From Actinidia chinensis (taxonomy: Eukaryota; Streptophyta; Magnoliopsida; Ericales; Actinidiaceae), in the NCBI GenBank assembly GCA_009663005.1, contig CM018915.1, positions 10,306,786-10,321,785 of the forward strand: a stretch of DNA of 15,000 nt. The letters run 5' to 3'. Made by a program: the position numbers and the translations under genes. This document shows, piece after piece, positions 9,374 through 15,000 of the stretch. The notes beneath the pieces are model-generated. The model searched no databases, was not told the DNA's origin, and was given only the letters and a program-made list of their open reading frames with translations. Within the stretch, counting starts at the first letter, position 1; each line of letters begins with the position of its first letter.

Positions 9374-9465
9374 TCAAAGGTGTCGAAAAAAAAAAAACCC
9401 CCACTATTACGCAAGGTGTCGACACTTCAAACATGTGTCGACACCATCAACACTGGTGTCGACAC
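9374..9465 (-). repeat. Second, closely spaced GTGTCGACAC cluster in the LTR (near its 5' end)
   Basis: Exact palindromes occur at 9416-9425, 9435-9444 and 9456-9465, about 20 bases apart, with a degraded copy at about 9380. The same cluster in the left LTR (361-432) has one exact copy (383-392) and three variants. The linkers (TTCAAACAT, CATCAACACT) are related, so this is a short-period tandem repeat distinct from the 62-bp array, about 160-200 bases from it. Confidence 0.8.
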
Positions 9466-9785
9466 TTTCTTTCAAACTACTTGTGTGCTTCTTTAGTCCA
9501 TAGATCTCCGTATCTTAAGGCGCACACTTACCATTAATTAACACATAGGCTTTTTTGTTCATCGATCAAGGCTTGATTCACCACCATAAGGCACATGCTG
9601 GCCGAAAATATAAGACATGAGCATGTCTAATGGCAGTAACCTAAAAATACCTACCCACAGGGCAGGTGACGTGTCATTTGAGGTAAGGGTAGGCGAGAGG
9701 TTGTGCCCTCAGAATGGCTTGAAGGGTAAGCAAGCTATGTCGTATTACGATAAGGCAAAAAAGTCAGGCGTAGGATTCTGTTAAG

Positions 9786-10880
9786 TTGATTCTGGCATGG
9801 ACCTTCGCTTGTCGCCATGCTCTAAAGTACAAGCAACGCAGAGAAGAAGGTGACCTGCGGGTGAAAGTAGTCGCAAAAGTAGTAACCACTGTGAGATCAA
9901 TCCTCCTAGTGAGGTTAAAGGCCAGGACTCGGAGGTTCGCTCAAATGGAACAACTCCCACCGAGGTACCAAACCCCATTCACGCACAAGATTGAGGCAAT
10001 GGAACCTCCAAAAAAATTTCGCCTCCTTTCCCCCCCAAATTCCAATGTTAAGTGGTAATTCGATTCGAAGTCAACCCTTAGTAGTCATTTTCAAAATAAT
10101 GGCAATTTGGAACCATTTTAAGGCATTGATGTGCCCCTATTTCCCCCAAGCTTAGGTGACCTCGGGTTGAACTGGTTCGAGAAACTCACTTCGGGACCAA
10201 ATGGGAGGTTTCTCTAGCTGTTCGAGTCTTTCGTGGCTTAGTTTTTCATTAACACCAAAGCACAAAAACGCTTTTGTTCCCTCCTGACACTTCAGAAGAA
10301 AAAGAACAAGACATTCCTCAATTACAGCAAGAGGTATTGAGAGTTGTACAAGAGAAATCTGAGGGTTGTTCAGGCTCTTGTAATGTTCGCTACAATCTTA
10401 GGGTAACTTCGCAATCAGAAAACTTTGAAGAAACTTTCGCTTTAACCCCCCAATCACCTTTCGCGAATCGAGACCTCATGTCCTAGATGGACATGTACAC
10501 TAGGTTGGAGGACGATGTAAAGCAGATTGATTGCGCAGCAAGGACGTCCTCTCGAGGAGAAAACTCATTCAAATGGTGCAAGAAGAGCGCGTAAGACGAG
10601 TAAGGCACATAGTTCATATTGTCTTCAAAGAATGGTTATATAAGATCATTGACAAGATCTGAGAAAGTCGTACTACAAGAAGCCTTTTCCAATAGAAGGG
10701 GATCCAAAAAAAAATCAATGGTGGAAGTGTGCCTACCACGAAGAGAATGGGCACAAGATAAAAAATTGTAGAGCCTTAAAATCTTTCTTGGATCAATTGA
10801 TACATGCAGGCACTTGAAGGAATTCAATGATCAAGAAAAAATAGAGGTGGAGGAAAGTGAGGTCAAACTTAACCCAAGGT
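9786..10880 (+). pseudogene. Gypsy gag remnant
   Basis: Capsid/nucleocapsid precursor of the gypsy element. An open 90-codon frame 9786-10058 ends with PFTHKIEAMEPPKKFRLL, which matches the conserved start of the plant gypsy gag domain (PFTP.I.....P..F..P). Next come MAIWNHFKALMCPYFPQA (about 10098-10151), then in another frame LGDLGLNWFEKLTSGPNG and FESFVA (about 10153-10240), the hallmark retrotransposon gag block. Further pieces are SKRY.ELY and RDLMS.MDMYTRLEDDVKQ (about 10470-10525). The zinc-knuckle-like segment [20 protein letters not shown] (about 10713-10772) keeps C, H and C spacing, followed by [10 protein letters not shown]. At least four frame changes and several stops are needed to join these blocks, so it is dead. 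Confidence 0.85.
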
Positions 10881-11035
10881 TTGACTGAGAAAGGGAAGAT
10901 GCCAATAATGCCTTGGAGGAAGGCCTCCCTATCAGAGTTATTCACATGATCGGAAGTCCACATGATCCCGACTGAGATAGTATCTGGGTTGAGATTCTAT
11001 TGTCAGTAAGATGACAAGTCCTCTCCGTTCTAACC

Positions 11036-11295
11036 ATGACCACGAAGCCACAACAGGGCTCATTTGAGCCAGAAAGCATCACCATTACAAAGGCAAATTT
11101 CGCACTATCCCTTGATCATCTAGCTACGAATCCACGATTACGACATCAAACGAATCCTGGTAGACTCTGACAATTCAGTTGAGGTAATATATTATAATTT
11201 ATTTAAATAGTTGAGGTTGATTAAGGTTTATCTAAAGCTGGTTTGAGCTCCGTTATTTAGGTTCAATGCTTAGGCTCACTGGCCCTTGGAAGTTT
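11036..11295 (+). pseudogene. Gypsy aspartic protease remnant with altered active site
   Basis: Retropepsin-like protease of the gypsy polyprotein. Upstream, MTTKPQQGSFEPESITITKA (11036 onward) fits the linker and the I.FT..D block. In a second frame from 11124, LRIHDYDIKRILVDSDNSVE then VIYYNLFK match the family's LVDSGSSADI.Y.. signature. The catalytic Asp (11163-11165) is kept but the next residues are S-D-N-S in place of S-G-S-S, so the essential Gly is lost. A stop follows NLFK. Flap-side blocks APLFRFNA and AHWPLE remain with stops between them, ending near 11295 where the sequence jumps to RNase H. Confidence 0.8.
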
Positions 11296-11520
11296 GGGGA
11301 GCCAAAATGGCAACATACTTGGAAGTGGCGAAACCTCTCCTCAAGGAATTCTGTGCTATAAAAATCGAGCAAGTGGAGAGAGATCTGAATTTGCACGCGG
11401 GCACATTAGCAGGGTGGCATAAGTTTTTGAAGGAGAAAATGGTAGAATCATCGTAGTAAATTTGGTCTCGGTCCCCAATTACGAAATTCATCAAGAGTCT
11501 GTTTTTTGTAACACTGAGCT
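11296..11520 (+). pseudogene. Gypsy RNase H C-terminal remnant
   Basis: The frame reads AKMATYLEVAKPLLKEFCAI, then KIEQVERDLNLHAGTLAG (about 11304-11420). This matches the end of plant gypsy RNase H, usually KM..YL..V..L...F....I.QI.R..N..AD.L, with the terminal Asp of the AD(A) box changed to Gly (HAGTL for HADAL). The part of the domain before KMATYL, including the first catalytic residues, is missing, as is the whole reverse transcriptase. A following piece in another frame, NLVSVPNYEIHQESV (about 11458-11503), is the usual linker to integrase. Confidence 0.8.
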
Positions 11521-12325
11521 GTGACTGAGTTGAATGGATCCAATTATAGAGTTTCTGCGCAATGATAAGCTATCAGAGGATAAAAGAAAGGCGCACAAGT
11601 TCTGAGTGAAGGCAACATGTTTTCAAATTTTTCCAACGAGAAACTTATACAAGAAGTCTTACAAGGGGCCCTATCTATTGTGTGTCCACCTGAGCTTAGT
11701 AGAAGATGTTTTGTTTGAAATCCATGAAGGAGTTTGCAGACTACACTTTAGGGGAAGATTGTTGGCGTACTGAGCTTTAATGAAAGGCTATTGGTGGTTT
11801 TATATGCAAAGTGATGCCTAATTGTATGTCCACAAGTGCATGAAGTGTTAACTTTTTTCTCCGCTCATTCACCATTCAGCTAGGGATATGATCCCATCCA
11901 CCAGTTTGTGGCCCTTCGCTTAGTAGGAAATAGACATCGTGTGAGTACTTTCCTGAGCTCCATAAAATAAGAACTCCTTACTGGCTTCCACGGATTACTT
12001 CACCAAATGGGTCGAAGTTGAACCGTTGGCCCAGATCAGGGAGGTTAATGTGATTAAGTTTATCCTCAATAATATTCTATCTCGGTTTAGGATCCGTAGA
12101 GCTTTCATGTTAGATGACGGAAACCAGTTCATTGGCTAAAAAGTCAAGGAGTTGTTAGACGAGCTTAAAATTGAGTTTACAATTCAACACCGAGTTACCA
12201 ATGCAATAAGCATGCTAAGGCAACTAACAAAACTATCATGAATGGGATAAGGCAACCAACAAAACTATCATGAATGGGATAAAGAAGAAGTTTGAAAAAG
12301 CCAAAGGCAAATATGTCGAGGACCT
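11521..12325 (+). pseudogene. Gypsy integrase remnant, truncated
   Basis: Integrase of the gypsy element. WMDPIIEFLRNDKLSEDKRK (about 11534-11593) opens the N-terminal part; NLYKKSYKGPYLLCVH and EDVLFEIHEGVCRLHFRGR follow, then the zinc-binding end HKCMKC (about 11832-11850). In the core, EIDIV (about 11926-11941) carries the first catalytic Asp, TDYFTKWVEVEPLAQIREVN (about 11991-12050) is well kept, and DDGNQF (about 12113-12131) carries the second Asp. The catalytic Glu block, normally NGQAE before ATNKT, reads NKHAKAT, so Glu is Lys. A 32-bp tandem duplication (12217-12280) then shifts the frame. The last match is KAKGKYVEDLY to 12325; the C-terminal third is absent. Confidence 0.88.
12217..12280 (+). 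repeat. 32-bp tandem duplication in the gypsy integrase
   Basis: Positions 12217-12248 and 12249-12280 are adjacent copies that differ only at one base (CAACTAAC against CAACCAAC). Both encode the ATNKTIMNG block. Because 32 is not a multiple of three, the duplication shifts the reading frame. The near identity means it arose recently compared with the surrounding decay, or is an assembly artefact. Confidence 0.95.
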
Positions 12326-12351
12326 ATATATGTATGAGAGAGAAAGAGAAT

Positions 12352-12414
12352 GGAGAGAAGGATTCAAAAAATAAAGGGAGTCAAGAAAGGAGAGAATGAT
12401 CCAAAGAATAAAGG
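12352..12414. repeat. Two imperfect 26-bp direct repeats, period 37, in GA-rich DNA
   Basis: GGAGAGAAGGATTCAAAA (12352 onward, to 12377) is repeated with a few changes at 12389-12414; both end AATAAAGG. They start about 27 bases after the gypsy homology stops, in a purine-rich stretch. Confidence 0.75.
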
Positions 12415-12870
12415 TTGTCGGATTAGTTTTTTTATGAGAGTATATTTATAATTAAATCAAACAAGGATGAGATTTGTCATTTTACTTTTATAATTGAGTA
12501 ATAGGTAAAAGAGACACTAAGAAGTATGAGTTGTGTACCTTCTAAAAAATAGCTATGTGACCCCTAAAATAAACTAAAAAAAGTTATTTTTTACTTAAAG
12601 AAAGCAATTTCAAATACTTTAAAAGTATTTTTTTTAAGTTAGAAGGTGGAAAGCTATTCAAAAAGTAATTGCCAATATCCACTTGACCGTTACCGCTGAA
12701 ACTATTTACCTGTTCCAAAATTGGAAATTACTCTTATCATTTAGAGGAGATTAGGTGAAAACGCATAGTCACAAATTATGGAAAACAAAATGCCAAAATT
12801 TGAAAAAGTTGTTTCCAAAACACATTGAGGGCATGGCATATGCCGCCTTATTCGCTCAGACTATTACCAC
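12415..12870. other. AT-rich intergenic DNA with a foldback segment at about 12537-12647
   Basis: No coding or RNA gene seen. ACCTTCTAA (12537-12545) and TTAGAAGGT (12639-12647) are inverted copies, and the interior holds a hairpin AAATACTT-TAA-AAGTATTT (12612-12630). The 111-bp block may be a small worn MITE. No target-site duplication is clear. Confidence 0.4.
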
Positions 12871-12879
12871 TAACAGCCC

Positions 12880-12980
12880 GTTTGGCTGCCGGATATAGCC
12901 CCTGATAATTTTTCTCCCCCCTCCCCTATTCCCTATCAGGTGTTTGGCTGAAGATATTCTTCCCTAATAATTTTTCCCCC
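12880..12980. repeat. Terminal segment of the TIR element duplicated in tandem, period about 62
   Basis: GTTTGGCTG followed by GATAT, then TAATTTTT and a C-run, occurs at 12880-12926 and again at 12942-12980 in the same orientation. The second copy is an internal duplicate of the end of the TIR element. Duplicated termini are common in foldback and MITE-type elements. Confidence 0.65.
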
Positions 12981-13299
12981 CTGCTTCCCTTTCCCTCCCC
13001 CAACTCCAGATACTTTTGGGGCATGCCCGCTCCCTCCCCTCCCCCAAAAGTATATCCGGATTCCGTCCGGTATTAGAAATTTTTTGGACCTTTCCATTCA
13101 CCCCTCCTTATCCCCTTCCCCAGCCAAAAAAACACTAACCCAAAAATAAGTTTAAAACAATCAAAAAATAAAAAATAAAAAATAAAAAAAAATCGGAGAG
13201 AGGCATACTGGGTATATCCATCGCCTGAAAATCGAACCTTTGGCCTCTGAATCAAAACCCTCCGTGGCTTTGAAAAAAAAAATCGAATCCATTCCGTGC

Positions 13300-13362
13300 T
13301 TAATTGAACCCACCGGCGCTTGAATCGAACCCACCGGTGGCCTGATCGAAGCCTCCTGCCTG
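13300..13362 (-). repeat. Three 21-bp direct repeats, in frame
   Basis: Units at 13300-13320, 13321-13341 and, degenerate, 13342-13362 share (T)GAA/TCGAACCCACCGG. On the minus strand they would encode the repeated heptad PPVGSIQ/APVGSIK inside a 110-codon open frame (13493-13161). The unit length, a multiple of three, keeps the frame open, but there is no evidence that this frame is translated. Confidence 0.7.
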
Positions 13363-13375
13363 CCGCAGCTCCTCC

Positions 13376-13475
13376 TAACCCCCTTCTTCTCTCCTCCTCT
13401 CTCTGTGTTTCTGAACGTCTCTGTCCTCTGTAACGTGAGAGAAATTAGGGTTTGAAGTTTTATATATATAGGGTA
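13376..13475 (-). promoter_or_regulatory. Plant promoter/5'UTR-like segment inside the TIR element
   Basis: On the minus strand TATATATATAAAAC (about 13471-13458) is followed within 5-17 bases by AAACCCTAATTTC (13453-13441), a telo-box-type sequence often found near starts of plant genes, and then a leader rich in GA and CTCT-type sequence (13440-13376). This combination looks like the start region of a plant transcription unit. It may be the old promoter of the transposase gene or a captured host gene fragment. I see no coding exon that would decide. Confidence 0.4.
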
Positions 13476-13757
13476 AATTTCATCACTTTGCACCCCTTTA
13501 CTTTTGAATAATATTTGATGTTTGAATCCTTTAGGTTTTAATTTTAATATTTTTAATCATTTTTCCAGGATAAGGGCAAAAAGGTCCTTTTTACGTGACA
13601 CATTTTTTCTTGGCTTATTCCCCCATCCTTATCCACCATTCTAAAAAAAATATACAAACAAAGTTAAAAGTTATCCCCCCTCTAAAATTTATCCTCCCTC
13701 TAAAAATTATCAATTCCCTATCCCCCTGCCATATCCTCGCAGCCAAACGAGCCCTAA

Positions 13758-14237
13758 GTGATAAATGTAATTATTTATTTTTTCAAAATTTGAAAATTAT
13801 ATCACGCAATTTGATTTGCATACTTAAATTTCAAAATTTTGTTACATATTTGTCAGAGTTCCAACCCAAAGGTGGACCCCTTTTAACTTATTATTATAAT
13901 AATAAAATCAACTACTAAACTAGGGGGCTTGTTCCACTTATTTTTTAGTCTTTTTCTAATAAGAAAAAAAGAAGCTCCTAATAAGGTAATGCTATGAAAT
14001 ACAAATATAGGAAATGATTTGAAATTAAGAGAAATATCGTTTGAATTTTTAAGTAACCAATAAACAGATTTGCAATATGTTTTCACATAGTGCTATGTGA
14101 CCTTACTCGACACAACCTTAACTTTTCTTATTAGGTGAAGCTAATAAAATGGCCCATCATTAATTTGTGTAGAAAGAAGAATCCTTTCTTCTTCTTCTTG
14201 TTTTTTTTTCTTTCAAATTGTGGGTCAACCCTAAATA
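13758..14237. other. AT-rich intergenic DNA with a possible 171-bp foldback at 13971-14141
   Basis: No gene seen. GAAGCTCCTAATAAGG (13971-13986) and CTTATTAGGTGAAGC (14127-14141) are imperfect inverted copies. Inside lies a tight hairpin CACATAG-TG-CTATGTG (14084-14099). This may be a decayed MITE; no target duplication is evident. A CTT microsatellite-like run lies at about 14175-14200. Confidence 0.35.
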
Positions 14238-14323
14238 GAGAAATTTTAGCTAGGGTTTACACCCACCACTTATAAGCATTAAACACCCATACAAAGCAAT
14301 TAATTCCATGACTAAAATTTCTC
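14238..14323. repeat. Short inverted repeat, 86 bp overall
   Basis: GAGAAATTTTAG (14238-14249) is the exact inverse of CTAAAATTTCTC (14312-14323). The next bases inward (AGGGTTTACACCC against GGGTGTTTAATGC read from the right) are also related. It could be a very short foldback element. The 258 bases that follow, to 14581, show nothing I can name. Confidence 0.5.
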
Positions 14324-14581
14324 CCGAATTCCCTCCACTGAGTAATTACAATTATGCCAGCACATTTACCATAACACCCTTCATCTTTGATTAGATAAGC
14401 ACCTTAATTCTTTGGCAGTTAATTCCATTGGATGCCCTTAATCATTCTCCTCTCACAAACACATTGTTTGAAAATAAAAGGGCAAGGTTGGAATTTCAAC
14501 TTTATAGAGCCAAATATGTGCCCAAGCAACAAACTTTCCATATATTTCACAAATTATAATAATTTCATTGAGCCAAACGTA

Positions 14582-14872
14582 TTTGGGGTAATCTTACCCA
14601 CGGTCCCTGTAGTTTGGGAAACTTTTCACTTTGGTTTCTGCAGTTGTAATTTGAACAGTTATAAGCTTATTGTTTTCAATCAATTGTCCATCTATCAGAA
14701 TCTATGAAAAATGCTAACAGAAATTGCATGTTTTTTTCATAGAATAGTATGAATGGACAACATTGAAATTGATTAAAAACTGCAGGGTTACAGTTGTTCA
14801 AATTAAAATTAGAGAGACCAAAGCGAGATTTTGCTTGAACTACAGGAAACCAATGATGAAATTTACCCAAAA
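14582..14872. mobile_element. Foldback MITE of about 290 bp with long imperfect terminal inverted repeats
   Basis: The left arm starting TTGGGGTAATCTTACCCA and the right arm read in reverse, TTGGGTAAATTTCATCA, can be paired almost to the centre. Paired landmarks are CCTGTAGTT (about 14606 and 14836), CTTTGGT (about 14629 and 14817), TTTGAACA (about 14650 and 14797), TTTTCAATCAAT/ATTGATT, TGTCCAT/ATGGACA and CTATGAAAAA/TTTTTCATAG. The loop is about a dozen bases near 14715-14727. Such elements are mobilised by transposases made elsewhere, and their transcripts fold into long hairpins. The target duplication is not clear because both flanks are A/T-rich, so the superfamily (Mutator-like is one possibility) stays open. 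Confidence 0.8.
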
Positions 14873-15000
14873 TAATTAATTACATATTATTTGTCCAGCT
14901 CTCATTTTAGAAGTAATTTTCTTTTCTCTCACAAGTAACTAGAGAAAGAGAGAGAAGAAAAACAAAACAAGAAACACCTTCCCTAAATCAAAGCAAAGCC
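14873..15000. other. AT-rich then GA-rich window edge, possible leader of a gene to the right
   Basis: CTTTTCTCTC is followed by AGAGAAAGAGAGAGAAG (about 14940-14957) and then C/A-rich sequence to the end. Such purine/pyrimidine blocks are frequent in plant 5' untranslated regions, so a plus-strand gene could begin just beyond 15000. There is no TATA box or start codon here to support it. Confidence 0.2.

Larger units (their letters stand above)
1..9583 (-). mobile_element. Ty1-copia LTR retrotransposon, SIRE/Maximus-like, decayed, 3' LTR cut by window edge
   Basis: A near-complete copia element read on the minus strand. Domain order gag, protease, integrase, reverse transcriptase, RNase H is the defining Ty1-copia order. 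Positions 1-562 and about 9025-9583 are direct repeats of each other, as expected for two LTRs. The minus strand shows a polypurine tract against the left LTR and a degraded tRNA-Met primer site against the right LTR. A long stretch (about 2.5 kb) between RNase H and the polypurine tract, and the GTCATCATCAAAAAAGGGG junction, are what is known from the SIRE/Maximus lineage, so I assign it there by motif similarity only. All coding parts carry stops and frameshifts, so it is not autonomous. If the left LTR is as long as the right, the full element would be near 10.7 kb. Confidence 0.9.
7929..9583 (-). repeat. 5' LTR of the copia element, about 1.65 kb
   Basis: The plus-strand start TATTGGTCG (7929) follows the primer site; the family end would be TGTTGGTCG, so the terminal CA of the element sense has mutated to TA. 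The plus-strand end CTTGATTCACCA (9583) matches the left LTR end exactly. Inside, from the element's 5' end: the GTGTCGACAC close cluster, the 62-bp array, a TATA-like site near 8485, and close to the 3' end a G-run block (AAGAGGGGGGGTGAATTGGG at about 7950-7970) that is a widespread landmark in LTRs of plant copia elements. Flanking base context on the right begins CCATA, a candidate target-site duplication that cannot be checked because the left flank is outside the window. Confidence 0.88.
9584..12325 (+). mobile_element. Ty3-gypsy retrotransposon fragment, internally deleted, no LTR visible
   Basis: Plus-strand order is gag, protease, RNase H tail, integrase; integrase last is the Ty3-gypsy order. 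No LTR, primer site or polypurine tract for this element is visible: it begins abruptly beside the copia LTR and stops within the integrase at about 12325. No chromodomain is present, and the RNase H and integrase blocks resemble the Tat/Athila side of the plant gypsy tree; that lineage call is tentative. Reverse transcriptase is absent. All frames carry stops and shifts. The first 200-370 bases have no clear match and could be 5' leader or variable gag N-terminus. Confidence 0.85.
12874..13754. mobile_element. TIR-bounded DNA transposon, 881 bp, non-autonomous, TAA target duplication (PIF/Harbinger-like)
   Basis: The left end CAGCCCGTTTGGCTGC (12874-12889) and the reverse complement of the right end, GGGCTCGTTTGGCTGC (13754-13739), agree at 13 of 16 bases. 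Both ends are flanked by TAA (12871-12873 and 13755-13757). Similarity continues inward: both arms have GGATAT and then TGATAATTTTT. A 3-bp TWA target duplication and G-rich GTTTGG-type ends are known for PIF/Harbinger elements, which is the basis for the family guess; hAT or others are less likely because they duplicate 8 bp. No transposase is recognisable. The interior holds C-rich runs, a hairpin (ATACTTTTGGGG at about 13010-13021 with its inverse at 13042-13053), 21-bp repeats and a promoter-like stretch. Confidence 0.75.

Noticed and set aside
1..9465. Repeated palindromes considered as a CRISPR array
   Set aside because: Repeats are 10 bp, lie in degenerate 62-bp units without unique spacers, have no cas genes, and the setting is a plant retrotransposon.
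58..9465. Repeated GTCGAC (SalI sites) considered as cloning-linker contamination
   Set aside because: The sites are embedded in longer conserved units present in both LTRs and internally, which vector or linker sequence would not explain.
9196..9537. Open frame of 113 codons on the plus strand
   Set aside because: It lies wholly inside the copia LTR, reads through the GTGTCGACAC repeats and an A-run, and the left LTR does not keep the frame. Chance.
9584..9785. Search for a gypsy LTR end and primer site next to the copia LTR
   Set aside because: No TGGTATCAGAGC-like or other tRNA-complementary site and no terminal CA/TG pair with repeat support is visible; left undescribed.
13595..13918. 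Open frame of 107 codons on the plus strand
   Set aside because: It crosses the right end of the TIR element into flanking AT-rich DNA and shows no protein-like pattern.
14432..14707. Open frame of 91 codons on the plus strand
   Set aside because: Half of it is the left arm of the foldback MITE; low-complexity composition and no motif.
1..15000. tRNA, rRNA or snRNA genes
   Set aside because: No cloverleaf with A and B box consensus and no rRNA-like block was seen on either strand by eye; a covariance-model scan was not possible.

Overview
This window looks like repeat-rich, intergenic nuclear DNA of a flowering plant, most likely a eudicot. The evidence is one nearly complete but decayed Ty1-copia retrotransposon with SIRE/Maximus-like signatures, a fragment of a Ty3-gypsy retrotransposon, at least two small inverted-repeat DNA elements, and an AT-rich background. 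I find no intact host gene. No open frame is longer than about 113 codons, and every frame with a recognisable protein match is a broken piece of a transposon.

Layout. (1) Positions 1-9583 hold a Ty1-copia element on the minus strand. From its 5' end (right) to its 3' end (left) it has: an LTR (7929-9583), a degraded tRNA-Met primer site (7913-7928), gag (about 7873-6690), protease (6199-5978), integrase (about 5770-4960), reverse transcriptase (about 4640-3600), RNase H (about 3600-3110), a spacer with promoter-like features (2990-2594), a poorly preserved accessory ('env-like' position) region (2563-951), a 3' untranslated region with extra polypurine tracts, the polypurine tract (563-577), and the end of the other LTR (1-562, cut by the window edge). 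(2) Positions 9584-12325 hold a plus-strand Ty3-gypsy fragment: gag, a mutated protease, a deletion that removed the reverse transcriptase, the tail of RNase H, and an integrase with a 32-bp tandem duplication. (3) Positions 12326-15000 are AT-rich DNA with an 881-bp TIR-bounded element flanked by TAA (12874-13754), a 290-bp foldback MITE (about 14582-14872), and weaker hairpins.

The most interesting signal is the perfect palindrome GTGTCGACAC. There are 14 exact copies and many near copies, all inside the copia element. In the LTR they cap the units of a roughly 62-bp tandem array (two unit types alternating) that lies upstream, in the element's own sense, of a TATA-like site, so it sits in U3. 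A second, independent cluster lies at 2751-2978, between RNase H and the accessory region, directly upstream of another good TATA-like sequence and an ATG. This suggests that the element carries its U3-type control motif a second time as an internal promoter for its accessory frame. That reading is an inference and would need family-wide comparison and transcript data.

Caution: frameshifts are very frequent and many are in homopolymers (for example A12C5 in one LTR against AACC in the other). Some apparent decay may be sequencing or assembly noise rather than real mutation.
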